Origin: Whitmania pigra
Taxonomy: Eukaryota; Annelida; Clitellata; Hirudinida; Haemopidae
NCBI GenBank assembly: GCA_021613335.1
Contig: JAJTWR010000392.1
Coordinates: 729,397 to 793,396, forward strand
Direction: 5' to 3'
Length of the DNA stretch: 64,000 nucleotides
Shown: piece after piece, positions 1-13,986 of the stretch
How the letters are laid out: every line of letters starts with the position of its first letter
Numbering within the stretch: position 1 is the first letter of the stretch
Position numbers and translations under genes: made by a program
Notes under the pieces: generated by a model
What the model was told of the DNA's origin: nothing
Seen by the model: the letters and a program-made list of their open reading frames with translations, nothing else
Database searches by the model: none

Positions 1-540
1 AAGTTATGATGTCTTCGTCTTGAATACCTGACATTGATTCAAAAGTTTCAAATTGACTTGCAAATAACATAATCTCAATCGATTTGTCATTAAATCTGTC
101 TTATATTTCTTTGATGACAGTTTCACAATACCTCTTCATTCCTGTTAATACGCTTGTAGCACTTTCATCTTCAACCAGGTGTGTTTCTAATTTTATCTAA
201 TCAACTTTGCATTTAATCTTTTTTTGTAAAAGACTCTCGATATCTTTTTGTTGAAGTAATCAATGGGATGACTTTAGTCAAACTTAAATCTTTTTTTTGT
301 AAAGCATTGCTGAGAAAAGAGACTGCACTGAGAATTTCATTCATAACTTGGCAGGTGATTATAAAACTTTCATCTCTAATCTCAAGCAAAATTTCACCAG
401 CTAATGAAGCCAAATTTTCTCCTTCTTTGTGAATATGCTCACATGCTATCAAAATTGATTTTAAGTTTCTGAAGACAGCATTCACAATCCTGTGGTGGGT
501 CAGCCATCTCACTTCAATACCTTCAAACAAACCAGATACT
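1..540 (-). pseudogene. hAT-like (ZNF862/KIAA1586-type) transposase remnant
   Basis: On the minus strand, 530-213 is open and reads VRWLTHHRIVNAVFRNLKS, then LASLAGEILLEIRDESFIIT and LSAVSFLSNALQKKDLSLT. These phrases are typical of hAT-derived proteins of the ZNF862/KIAA1586 group. The similarity continues in another frame down to base 1 (ESATSVLTGMKRYCETVIKEI) but is broken by stops. No terminal repeats are visible, and the copy is cut by the window edge. It is a decayed transposase fragment, not a host gene. The family call is from memory of the protein family and is moderately secure. Confidence 0.5.
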
Positions 541-1336
541 AAATATCTTAGTTCAAAGACATGTTAACAAATAAGTTTTTCGATCGCTACGGATGGTAGG
601 AAATTTTTTTTTAACTTTTTTGTCTTAGATTTATAGGTTTTTACAAACACTTTTATTCTGAATTTTTTTCGGCCCCCGAAGGTATGCCTGAAAGAAACCC
701 TGGCAGTTACATTAAGTTTTATTATTATTTTTATTAAAAATATTCACTGTAATTCGCTTAGCGAATTTTTATGAGCCTTGAAAAAAAAGTGTTTCCAGGT
801 AAGAAGAGATGCTGAAGAACATCAATGGCATTACAGTTGAGTTTTACTCACTTCATCAAGTGAATAATATATAATATAATAAGCAATTTGCAGGAAAGTA
901 ACTGGATATGATATTCTTTGTCCCTTGTATAAGCTATGCTGACATAGATCAACTTTCGGTTACCAATTGATCCTGTACTCGGTCACGGGGCATTAATAAA
1001 ATATGGCCCTTCATAAAATAAAATCCAGTTGAATTTCCTTGTTACTTGTTACTCCGCCTTGGAGCTCCGACACGGATCCTCAGAGGAGTTTCCCCCGTCT
1101 TCAAACGCTTCGGGCCCTTGAATCTTCTTAAGTTTTCGGGAGGAGGGCCGCATCCGGTGATCAGTCGGATGATCATGTCTTTCTGGACCCAACTCTTAGC
1201 GCCGGCTATGAGAGGCACTCGTTGGCCCTGTTATGTCGGTCACTGCTGACGACGGCAATAAGTGCATCACATCAATACTTTTTTTTTTACTTTTTTTGAC
1301 AGCAGCCAAACATGTTATTGTTCAAACGGCCTGGAT
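541..1336. other. Gene-free stretch with a GC-rich block
   Basis: No gene is supported. 541-1040 is AT-rich. 1045-1260 is abruptly GC-rich compared with everything around it, and short T-runs then lead into the ATG microsatellite. A GC-rich tail followed by a microsatellite is what a LINE 3' end often looks like, but I see no reverse transcriptase here, so this remains a guess. Confidence 0.35.
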
Positions 1337-2645
<1,309 letters not shown>

Positions 2646-3158
2646 TATTATTGCTAGTTTTTTTTATTGAAAAACGATGGATATTTTTTTATAATGTGCA
2701 ACAGCTTCTATTAACGTCTATTAAAATTTAATAGTCTTTACAATTTACAAAATGTACCAATCTATCCAGAAAACGCAAAACCAAGTCTTTATGAGGGGCA
2801 ACAAAAAAAAATATATATTATAAAATTTTAAAAAATATCAGTAAAACTATATTCTAAATCAAAGCGTAATATAATAAAAGTGTATTATCCTCACCCATTG
2901 GCCGTAAACAATTGGATAGCCATGAGGCTTCTACAAACAAAAATAAGGCATTCAACGGTATAACACACAGGACAATGGATAAGTATAGTTCTCAGGGTTT
3001 TCAAATTTTTTGAATTTCTCGAGATGTCATTTTAACAGGTCGTGGATGACTGATGCCGATGTTGACAAGTAGAATCGATAATGTTAACATCAGCTTCTAC
3101 ATAAGAACATCTGCGTCCGTGGCTAAGACTCGTGACTTTAGAATCGGCAAAATTAAAG
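2646..3158. other. AT-rich intergenic DNA upstream of the CAP gene
   Basis: No recognisable gene or repeat. It presumably holds the promoter and 5' UTR of the CAP-domain gene, but I see no clear core promoter element. Confidence 0.4.
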
Positions 3159-3877
3159 ATGAACGGACAGTTATTCATTGTTTTTTTATCCCTCCTTGTT
3201 GTGGCAGTCTGCGATATGCCTACCTTGGCACAACGTCAGGAGTTTTTGGAGGCTTTGAACAGGTTCAGGAGCGAAGTGTCCCCCACTAACCAGCCTGCAG
3301 TTTGTTTTGAGCTAAATTTTGAAAAGTCTTTCATTTGACGACTAATTGAAATCGTTTTTAATGACTTCAATTTAAAAAAAAATTATTAACATGACTTCGT
3401 TCGTTTTAGCAATGGCATGATTGGTACGCCCAAATGTGTGATCTTATCCTGAGCAAATGTGGCGTAAACGATGACGTAATACAGGGTGCCAGTTACTTCG
3501 TGTCCAGATCTCCGTCCTCAAACTACCTGCTAACTGCACTCAACTTTTGGGTCCAAAAAGGCAAAGAGGATATGCAGAAGGGCTGCAAAGAAATCGTCTG
3601 CAAGTTTTACATCGGCGTAAGACTTACTTTAACTGTACTTTCATCACACTTTAAGAAACTATATTTTTGAACAATTATTTTTGAGGTAGTTTTTTTCATA
3701 TTTTCTTTTAAATCTTGTATTTTATGAAATCACTAACTTTGGTAAATCATTAGATGTTTTATTACAGTTATGTACTTTCAGCTCATGCGTGGATTAGTCA
3801 GTCGCATTGCCTGTGGTTACAAGAATTGTTCAAATCTTGCTGGAGTCTATGTCGTCTGCCGTTACGATTACTTGTGA
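3159..3877 (+). CDS. Small secreted CAP-domain (SCP/CRISP/GLIPR-like) protein
   Basis: Three phase-0 exons, 3159-3299, 3410-3616 and 3782-3877, give 147 residues. The first ~17 residues after Met are a signal peptide (QLFIVFLSLLVVAVC). The CAP alpha-1 segment follows (RQEFLEALNRFRSEVSP), then the helix WHDWYAQMC, and the C-terminal strand pair RIACGYKNC and GVYVVCRYDYL. All are family hallmarks in the right order. CAP proteins normally carry a His in the GHYTQVVW motif. The aligned exon 2/3 junction reads VCKFYIGLMRGLVSRIACG, so that His is replaced. The protein is short for the family and ends right after the CAP core. The start was chosen for the signal peptide; an upstream in-frame start at 3132 would bury it. 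Extracellular role unknown. Confidence 0.75.
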
Positions 3878-6217
3878 ATATCATTTAATTCCTAACATTT
3901 CTATAAAACTAATTTCATTGAATGTATTTATTTAATTTCTCAGACACCGAAATTATTAAGATGATAGGATAACATTTTAAAATACATGTTAAGATGTGTT
4001 AACATTTATTTCCAGTGCTCACTAAAAGTCAAAGATGCCATTTCACTTTCAAAAGAAGCTTAAAAAGAAAATATAAATTTCTTTGAATAACTCAAAATTA
4101 AAGTGTACTCAAGATACGAATTAATTTAACAAACCTCGAACGTGCTAAATTGTGTATTTTATATTTTTCAGAAATTAAGTTAATTAGGTGGGTGTTTAAA
4201 GACAGTCACGATAATTTTGTCAGTTTGATGAAATAGTTTCAAGACCCACTAGGGCAGATGGAATATCAATTAATAATCCAAACTATTAAGTTAACCTAAA
4301 ATTAAATTGTTTAATAATGTTGATTACGATTCATCGAGACATGGCTAGCTAACTCCAAAGTAAGTTGACCTGCAAACAAAAGGTCAAAAAATGTTGGTGT
4401 TGTTAGCCATTGTTGTTTGCAAACCAAATAACTCCTTGGCAAACACTGGCGACTGTAGGTGGATGTATTGAACATATTAGGAGTTTTGTTGAGAAAATTG
4501 TTCCTTTGAAAATAATTTATGCAAGTCATTACCGAATAAATTATCGCTGAATAAAAATTTATTATTGAATAATAAGTTATTTACTGAATAATATGCGAGC
4601 AATTGCGTAATTACTCCTCTTTTAAGTGATTTGAAATATTTTGTGTGCGAGTAAAATACTAGTTACCTGAACTTAGTTTAATTATTTAACAAAAATTAAG
4701 GTTAACTATAAAATTGCTCTTAGTTTCATAAATAACTTAATTAACGACTAGCTGTAATTTGTTTATATAATTAAATTAAATTTAAACTCAGTGTTACATC
4801 TCATCAAGGAGATGAGACAACTTGCGAGAAATCTCCAGCATAGAAGTCAAAGCAGTTGTCAAGTGAATTTCTAATCGAAGTCCAAGTGAATTAATTCACA
4901 GCTTCGCTGCATTTCAACGAAGCTTCACCGCGGGACTGAATTGTAATTAGGCGATGATGCGACTCTTTACAATCCTCCGCGATTGTGACCTTGTGCTCTT
5001 GTGCTTGTGTGTGACTGCTTGTTCGTGCATCACGACACATGTGAGCAAGAAAACATGGGACGTCCGTATAATTGGTCAAAACCAGTTGCCGATGATCTCA
5101 GTAACAAAACTTCCCCCGGCTTAAATAAGCCAATCATTCAACTGTTTCGCTCGCAGGAGACAGGAAAAAGGAAAGTCTGTGGGAAGGTTTGCTGACATTT
5201 GGTTGATTGTTGTTCTTATTTAAGGACTGCTTTAATTAAACTCCGGATTTTTATATTTCTTGTTGATTCCTATTTTTATGCTTTGTCTGGTTGGTTGACT
5301 GAAGTGCAAATTTATGCGGAATTATTACGTTCGTGTTTGACGTCCTGCCTGTAATAATCGTGTAATCGTGCTAAAACATTTGGCAAATAGTCATGGCCGA
5401 GTGATTGCTGAAATAAATATTACACCTGATTTATTATTCTTTCAAAAATAGCAATCTTACTTTAATCCATTCGAATTAGACCTTATCTAACAAAAAATCA
5501 AAACTAGTAAAATACTTTGGTTGTCAATAACTAGGTATGGATCACTTGAGATGATTTTTTTCTATAAAATGAAATTTTTTTAAATAAAATGACAAATTGT
5601 GGAATAATAGAACAATAGAGATTAATGTCATTTAAATACGATGTAAACTAACATATATCAATATACTCATTCGCTATACAATCTTCTGTTTCGTCAATGT
5701 CATAGAATTGATTAATTACGTAAGAGACTTAGCACGATGATGTTGTTCCATACAAAGGTACATAGTGCATTAATCACCTATTAGTTATTACTAATTACCT
5801 GATTTATTGCTCTGTCACCTGTAAACACCTAGTATCTTTTTTTTTATTGATCATATTAAAATTTTATTTCACTCCGCGTATTTTTTGGATTTGAATGGCG
5901 ACAATAAAAATTCGCTTTGAAATTTCGACCACCGAGCGTATATTACAAATACATCGGCGTGGCCAAGATTTAATACGTAATCTGTCGCTTGTTTCCCAAA
6001 AGGCTTATTCGACATTTAAAGACAACTGCGTAAGATTTATTCATGAATTTTTTTTACCTACGCCGACACAAAATTAGATTCTAAAATTCGAGCCCTAGCT
6101 GTCGATCGGTCTCGATTTTACGACGCGTTTGCATTGAGCATTCGCCATTTCTTGCGCGATTTTTTAGCCAAATCCTAAGCTCAAAAGAACTTTATTTCCA
6201 TACAGATTTCTCGGAGA
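3878..6217. other. Intergenic region, no gene recognised
   Basis: AT-rich DNA between the CAP gene and the PDZ scaffold. Only short chance reading frames occur. A pyrimidine-rich tract and cag at about 6204 look like an acceptor just before the NHERF start, so an untranslated first exon of that gene probably lies somewhere here. The GC-richer patch around 4880-5200 is a candidate promoter area by composition only. Confidence 0.4.
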
Positions 6218-9200
6218 ATGATGACAGGCTACGCTCATTTATTAGACGACGCTCCCTTTCCAAGACTCTGCCATATTAAAAAGTGGTCCGGCTGCGACGG
6301 CTATGGCTTCAACCTCCACGGAGTGACAGGAGAGCCGGGACACTTCATCGGGTCCGTCGATCCGGGTAGTCCGGCGGAAGCAACCGGTTTAAAAGCAGGC
6401 GATCGGCTGATTGAAGTGAACGGGAAAAATATTCAGAAGGATGATCACTTGCAGGTGATCGATAGGATTAAATCTAATCCAAAAGAGACCTGCTTGTTGG
6501 TTGTGGATCAATGTACTTACCTGTACTACCAGAGAAGAGAGATTGAGATCAACGATAAACTTCCAAACGTTAAAGAGTTTTGGACTCCCGATAGACCAAA
6601 TCCAGGTGAGCAGTTTCTACGCCTTTGATGATTATGATAGTGGTGATATTTTAATTTGCATGATATTGCAATTTAGTATGACAGTTATGATTATCGGTAA
6701 TTTTTATTAATAACGCGATGTTTGTTATATATTTAAAATTAATTTCAATAAGAGCAATAGTTTTAACGTCAAAGCATAAAAACAAAATATTCCCTTTCAC
6801 AACAATGACACAGCTCTCTTTCACAAACGATGAATGTCAATGTCTTAATATGCCTTAATACCATAATAATCAATTTTACCGAGCAGGCAAGCAGAACCTA
6901 ATTTAATAAGTTACAATCGACGTTATGTCACGTGACATGTCGTAACCATAGAAACATATGCCATTGTTGCAATACTTAAGCCTAGTTCCAATTCTATGTT
7001 CAACCATTTTATGAAAGGATTGCAATGTCATTGCCGAATTAATTATCGTGTCAGACTGTTTTGAAATCCAGTTTGGTAATTGCAATATGTTGTTTGCCGT
7101 TATTTGTACTATATTAAGTCTGTATTGCATTTTACATTGAATAGAATTGCAATATACCCCATCTGTCTTTTTTTATTTCAATATTAAATTTTCCAAGAAC
7201 TAAAACCTTACCCGCATTCATATGGTCACCATAGTGAAACATTGGGAATGAAAGTCTGCACAATTAGCCACATCAAAGCAACGCATTAAGCACTTATTCT
7301 GAACTATCCAATTAGCCTCATAAATTCTCACATTGGGCACATTTTAATTTCTCCACAGCTGAAGGAATGAAGCCGAGATTTTGCTTCCTCAAAACCTGGC
7401 CGGACTTTATCGGATATGGCTTCACAATCCAGTCGGACATCAACAAGCGCAACCCGGTCGTTTGTGAGGTAGATACCGAGTCCCCGGCCGAGTACAGCGG
7501 TCTGAGGAAAGGCGACAAACTCGTCGAAATCAACGACACGCCAATCTACTCAAGTACCGGAGAAATTCCTTACGAAAAGGTGCTTGGACTGATCAGGTCG
7601 AATCCAAGTCGGGTAAGACTTTTCGATTGATCTTATTAATAGTAATGTTATTATCGTTATTGTTGTCAATGCGTTGTTGACGACGGTAAAAATGTTGTCT
7701 CGCTGGTTATCGTCATTTTTAACTGAATTATAATTGACTAGATGTTAAAGCTGAAATTTGCTATTGTATCTCAATTAAATTATTTCCATAAATTGTTGCC
7801 GGGGTAAATCCTTCCATTAAATTACAATTATTGGATTTACCAGGGGGCGATATTCATTGGCGACTGAAATTAAAATTCACCGCACCATTGAATAAGTTAA
7901 CAAATCTTCAACTTATCCGCATTTTCAGCTAAAACTGCTGGTTGTGGAAGATAGATTTTTTGAGAAGTTCATCAGTCTGAGATCGGAGGGAAACTACAAG
8001 GATGACTTGATCGAGGTCGTCATATGCCCTGCTGAGAACCCAAAGCGAAATGAAGATGTTTCCTTTCGTGTGGGTGGGTGTTGCGCTATGCTTTTCATTA
8101 ATAGGTTGCGCCGAAACAGGCCGAAAAAGGGTAAGCGTGTATTAGATATGTTATTATTGATTATTAATTTTAAGATTTTCTTCAACTGAGTTATCATTGT
8201 CAATGTTAATTAAGCAATGTCACAGAGCATCGTGAGTAATTTATCTTTGCCACCCAGAATCAGCCGTGTCGAGTGTGAATGCAAGTCCAAAGCCAGTCGA
8301 CCATTCAACTCCAAAGCGCCAAAACTCCGAGAGGAGCAATGGGAAACACAACAGTGCGTTCGAGACTGACGAAGAAATCCATCCAAGCGTGACGGTTACT
8401 CCAGCTGCTCCCGAGTCAACCGCATCTCCGCCCAGTCCGTCCAGCAGCCCCATAACACTTAAGTATTGCGAGATTCCATCGGCCAAGGGAATGCTGAGTT
8501 TCGGTTTTAACATCGTGGCCGAAAAACCGAAACCTGGAAATTATTTCGAAAATGTGGAAAGTCCATCACCTGCCCACGACTCCGGGCTGAAGGACGGTGA
8601 CTACCTGGTTGCTGTAAACGGTTCATTGGCTTACAAGGACAGTCACCAGGAGGCGGTTGAGAAGATCAAGAAAGATCCCGCAATCGTCACACTCATCGTC
8701 ACTGACAAACACGGATTTGAGAAGATTCACCGTAAAAGTGAACGGGAAGTTCAAGAATTGATTGATTTGACCTTTCAAGTGAAAGAAAGGAATTCGGGTG
8801 AGTTTTTGGAGTTGCTGTTCGAGAAATTATTTTCTTAGTTTTGTACTAATAATTCACACATTCATTTCGTATGACATGACGTCTTAGGTGCTTGGTTACT
8901 TCAATGTCGTTGTTATTGCTAACAATAATATATATGTTTTAAGCTTATTTCTTATTATAATATAATGCTTGAATGTACCTTATTGTTGAAATGTTCGTAT
9001 TTGCACGATTTTAGATACGATAGTTGCACAGGTAGAAAGATCATTCCATTCCAGAAAGGGATCAATTGAGGTTATTATATTTTTTAATAATTTTCAAATT
9101 TTAGATCGAAATTCATTTAAAGCAACAACCGCAACTGCGTTGATATTCCCCTCACTAGCATAATAAGAATGTAAATAATGAATAATTAATTTGTCCACTG

Positions 9201-11022
9201 AAATCCGACCTAGACAAACCACTATACGTATTTGTGGTATTTGGCAAATAATCGGAATTTGCAAGCTCGATGAGCAGTTGTTTGCAATTGTTTACAATGC
9301 TAACTAAAGTTTACTGCCTCATGAATATTAGAAACTCATTGATATGCTAATGTAGAACTGGTAGCGGGGAATCCTTCTCAATTCCTCATTTGGCTCCATT
9401 TCAAATCATCCCATTCGTCCAATCAAATTACGGGTCTATGACGTCTGCTTGTTTGGGCCATTAGCATCTAGAATGATCTTTAGTTCTAAGCACTGATTTG
9501 CAATTCATTAGAAGAGCCGCAGAGAAAATGGCCAAACGAACATTGACGATTATTTGAATTTCTCTAGCTTCGTTCCGCTCTCGATGGAATTTGAAATTTA
9601 CTAGTTGATCAACGATTATTCGGCTGCTTTTCTAATAGATTATTAATTAACTTACTTATTATATTACGATTTGATAATTATTTTCAAAGAGATTAGCTTC
9701 ATAGAAATTTGAGATCGATTTCATGTCAATATATTCCAATACTGTGCAAATAACTCTGTATATATAACTCTCAATTACTTGATTCGTCCTTCTAATTACA
9801 TCCATTTAAAATTCACGACTCCGCCTTTTTTAAATATTAATACGCAAGCAAGCTATCCACTTTGACTTTGTGATTGCAAACATTCAATCCATTAACAATT
9901 TCGTTCCACATTCAGACCTCTGACATCAAGGACAAGCCTGAAGATGACAGCGTAAGTGGATGCTGAATATTCATTTATGCTAATCACCAATAGTGATGGT
10001 TAGCATTTTTAACGACTAGGTGTGGTGTGAACTGGATATCTCAATTTTTTATTGTCAATTTGTCACAAATGGTGAATCAGTTACGACGCGATATTAAATC
10101 AATCGGATGTATCCGACGATTGTTAAGCCCTATCTTCGAATTTATCGGATTGATTGATACATCAATTGAATCTAACATAGCACTACTAACTTTTATGGAT
10201 CATCTTAAAAACATCGGTGCGTTTTTGTAGCGAGTCATTTTGCGAGACAATGAATTAGCGCTGCACATAATGGGGTTATCTTAAGCGTGGCATTATAAGT
10301 TCTTAAATAAGATCTAAAACAAGATAAACTTTTATAATGCTCGATTTCTTCAGTTACAAGCAGAAATTCAGTCATGCTTTACATATTTGTATTATGTTTA
10401 AACACGTAATTACCATATTTGAATTACTAATTTGGCTTAGGTGATAGTTTATTCTATGATAATTTAATATATCGGTTTAATATTTTATTCATTTAGTGAT
10501 CTTAAATAAAAATATTTCAATTTAAGATTTCCATCGATTACAAACAAGTGGCTGAAGAAATGGTCCAATTGGCTCTGAAAGAAGCCAATCAAGACAGCAT
10601 CGTTAGTTTCATCATTTTTTATCTTTGTAGAAAACTTTAATTATCACATTACACATTCATGACCATAATAATCACACTCACAATTATAAAAATCATATTC
10701 ATAATTATACCAGGAACTCCAGGAAGTCAAAAGTCATCAAGACGAGAAGAACGACACCCTCACCCGATCCAACCAACTGCCCCAGGCTCCATCCAGTCAA
10801 TCCCTCGAGACCAGTCCCCCCTCCTTTGCATCCACCAAACGCAACCCAGACTACTCCAGCCTTCCTTCCTCCAAGTCCAATCAGTGCCAATCGATCACAC
10901 TGGCCGGTCTCAAGTTTTCTGCCTCAGCAGCCGAGGCCAGAAAGAACATGAAGAAGAGAAGCGACGTGCGCAACTCCGGCATGAGCCTCAAGGAAAAGTA
11001 CAACCTGCTGAAAGGGCTCTGA
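6218..11022 (+). CDS. NHERF/EBP50-like scaffold with three PDZ domains and ERM-binding-like tail
   Basis: Exons 6218-6605, 7359-7612, 7929-8130, 8258-8797, 9015-9031, 9916-9951, 10527-10601 and 10714-11022 join in phase to about 606 residues. PDZ1 is near residues 10-97 (GYGFNLHG, DPGSPAEATGLKAGDRLIEV). PDZ2 is near 137-220 (GYGFTIQ, ESPAEYSGLRKGDKLVEIN) and PDZ3 near 349-435 (SFGFNIV, GLKDGDYLVAVNG). A Ser/Pro/Thr-rich linker precedes PDZ3. The C terminus (LKFSASAAEARKNMKKR ... GMSLKEKYNLLKGL) resembles the ezrin/radixin/moesin-binding tail of NHERF1/2. Such proteins tether membrane transporters and receptors to cortical actin. Vertebrate NHERF1/2 have two PDZ domains, so three plus the tail is unusual. 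The 17-nt exon at 9015-9031 is inferred from phase. The donor at 8130 and the acceptor at 10526 (ttaag) are less certain. Confidence 0.9.
9015..9031 (+). other. Proposed 17-nt microexon of the NHERF-like gene
   Basis: The exon ending at 8797 leaves phase 1 and the exon at 9916 must start in phase 0. Direct joining gives an immediate stop. Between them, gattttag precedes 17 bases and a gtagaa donor follows. 17 bases are exactly what restores phase, adding DTIVAQ. Inferred from sequence only. Confidence 0.55.
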
Positions 11023-11927
11023 AGGGACTTCGGTATTCGTAATCAAAAGTGTTCAATCGTCCGTGGCCTCAGAGCACAATCACCCTTTCTCGAGCTTGAG
11101 TAGATGTCGTTGTTGAGTTTTTTAATTGTTAATAGAATTTGTCTAATCTGTCTTTTGTCGACCGACGACTTAATAGCGAATTGTTCGGCTTGAATCGAAC
11201 ATTTCCACAAGGTGGGATTAAGCAATTGAAAAGTATAATTCAATCTGGTTTTAGAGAAATATCATAGGTTGAAATTAGGTAAGATTCACCTTCCGAGATA
11301 ATAGTTTAGCGCAAACCTTGCAATTCTCAGTCAAAAACGGTGCTGGAGAATTTATTATCAATTTGACACAGAAATTATTAATTCGTGAAAAACAATGTAA
11401 AACCAAACTTGATGAACTCGTACTCCCAATGACAACCAATCAATTCTTAGAGTCATGAAGCAACCAGTAGATTTGCACCACTTTGAAGATCTTAAGACCT
11501 TCATTTAGTCATTCATTCACTTTCAATCACCCATTCATTCATTCACCCATCGGTTCTTTCAATCTGAAGCATTGATTCTCATTTTAAAGAGAGTCTGAAT
11601 GCACTAACCAAGCAATGATGGTGATACCTTATCGAGGAAGACTCTTTCAGTAGAAATAAACAATGTTGTGATTTAGTACAAAAAAAACGTAAAATAAGAC
11701 TGCATTAAATAAATCGATGACAACAATAAAACAAGAAGCAATTTTGATCATCACCATCATCTCAGTTCACCAATCAGAGTGCATCAATCGACATCATCAT
11801 CGCTGATGCCAATAATAACAACACCAACAATACACCTGCGGCCAATACTCAGATATTATAAGGAATAAATGAATGAATGGATGGATGGATGGAGAACAAA
11901 CACAGGACAGCTGGCATCAGCAGCAGT
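11023..11927. other. Convergent intergenic region between NHERF-like gene and SKA1
   Basis: Holds the 3' end of the plus-strand scaffold gene. An AATAAA at 11655-11660 is a plausible polyadenylation signal, with another AATAAA-containing stretch at about 11707. The rest is AT-rich with short CATT and ATC repeats near 11510-11560 and 11750-11800. No coding sequence seen. Confidence 0.45.
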
Positions 11928-13986
11928 TCATCTGGAGGGTAAGAAGATGTACCTCAGGAGATTGTTACCCCTGACCTCTCTCAACCTTCCGCACAACCTC
12001 AGCACAGTAACGACGTTGTGGAAGGACTTGTCGAGCTTTATGTCCGTATGCGCAAGGATGTCGCTGTCCACAACGAAGTTGAAGCCTGAAAGAAAATTAT
12101 TCATTATTATTATTATTATTTTATCAGACAAATAAACTAGATTAAATTGTCAAACAAATCTAATAATTTTTAATTTGTATAGAATCACAGGCAGCTTTTT
12201 TGTCTGTCAGTTATGGTGAAATTTAATAATAATAATAATAATAATGATGATGATTATATTACGATGATGATAAACACTCACCTTCTGTTTCCTTGGTTTC
12301 CTGGTCCCTGTACTCCCGAATGGCAGTCCTGATCTTGTCCGACTGCTTGGATTTTGGCGTCCTCAGGATCTCGTACTTGGCAGCACAGGCCTGGTTGAGA
12401 GCATCGACGACGATGTTGACTTTGTCGGGAGTCATCCGACCCTTCATGTACCTGGGTGATTGGAAGTGAATGTTAGCTTTCATATTCATATTTATGATCA
12501 AATAAAAATTGTTTTTTAAATATAACAACTGCTTTTAATATTTCTTGTATTCAATTATTATTAGTAGTACTCATATCACTATTCTGACATTCAGACTATA
12601 ATTATAATTATTATAATTAATTATTTAGAGATTAAGCGAATTAAATACTCCTAGGTCCAACAATCCGAACGACTACTTTGCAATCTTTGTGAGTTCCGAC
12701 TCCTTGACGTGAACCATCTCGGTGATGAGAAGGAACGTTGGGTGGATTTTGACTTCATCCCTCGACAACGATGAAGTCAAACCTCGTGAGTATCCACGCT
12801 CACTCTCGTACTCCTCGAGGTACTGGTTGAACGTGATCTTTCTGAAATTGATTGTCGTAATTATATTTTATTGTATTGTAATGTGTTTTAAGGTGCTTTG
12901 TAATGTATTGTCTTACATTGTATTCTGATGTTGTTAGTGACGATGTTATCTCATTAATGTCATGAGTTTTAGCTAACCTGATTACTTAACCATAACGAGG
13001 ATATTAGTTGCTTATCAGTCCATAGCATCCTCATTAGTTGTTAGCTGCAGTCCATTTTGTTACAAAATTCTAATTTGCAATTTTTATTAATTTGGAGCAA
13101 ATTGAATTCTACTGATTAAATGATATCTTATTCACATTAATATTTAACAATGTCACATCCACCACTAACTTTCTTTTGACTTCCTCTGAGTTTTTCGATA
13201 ATGCGGAGATCAGGGACACCCTCTGAGGTGCAGCTGCCAACAAGTTCTTTGTCTGCACCGAGGAGGCGGAGTCGGCGACCTCGTTGATCTTCTGGACGAT
13301 GTTCTCAAGGGTCTTGTGGAAGGAGGAAATGTTTAAATATTAAATTGTTAATAATTAACTTCATGTTAGATCTTGTAATAAAGCAATGAAGTTGGCACTT
13401 GGGAATTTTAATCGAGATGAATTGCCTATAGGTTTGTTATTTGGTGAATTATTACAAATTATTTAAATGTTTCATTTGTTGTTTAAATGAACTTAGAGTA
13501 TGAAAAGCATTTAAGTATAAAATAAAACCAAATATAAAAACAAATAAACCTGACCCCAATAAGTAACAACATTTTGATTGAAAAGTTGCTAATAATTTAT
13601 AAACAAGCCAACAAGTTTCAATAATAGAGACACCAAGAAATAACTACAAAATTATGAAGGCAAGAATAAAAAAATGTAATAGCAAATAGTATTGTTCAAT
13701 ACTGATTAAGGCAAGGTAGTCAGTCGTTCTGATAGTTAATAAAATTGAAAAACAAAATCACCTCTGCTTTCTTCAGCAACAAGCTTCTCTTCTGTCTCAC
13801 AATATCCATCTTATCCAAAATATCATCCAGTTCATCTAATTCTTTGTTGATCTCATCATGCACTTTTTTCGTTTCAGGGCATTTCAAGCTGCAAGTCAAA
13901 TCTACAACTTTCTGCAGGCTCTCAAGTCTCCTCTCAAAATGACTTTTTAGCTCCTCTAGAGAGGTGATGGATCCCAGCAGAGCCAT
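11928..13986 (-). CDS. SKA1: Spindle and kinetochore-associated protein 1
   Basis: Five minus-strand exons, 13986-13762, 13312-13170, 12841-12677, 12451-12282 and 12085-11928, join in phase to 286 residues (human SKA1 has 255). The N-terminal ~75 residues are helical (LEELKSHFERRLESLQKVV, KELDELDDILDKMD), as expected for the part that assembles with SKA2 and SKA3. The C-terminal winged-helix microtubule-binding domain shows KYMKGRMTPDKVN, the GFNFVVDSDI strand after an acidic EETK-like stretch, and the diagnostic ending LRLCGRLREVRGNNLLRYI. The KYMKGR codon is split across the 12677/12451 junction, which confirms that splice. The SKA complex couples kinetochores to spindle microtubules. The start is the first in-frame ATG (13986). 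Confidence 0.93.
13690..13730 (+). repeat. 41-bp direct repeat, copy 1
   Basis: tattgttcaatactgattaa... to ...gtcagtcgttct, identical to 14774-14814 except one base (g/a). It lies in the first intron of SKA1. Confidence 0.8.
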
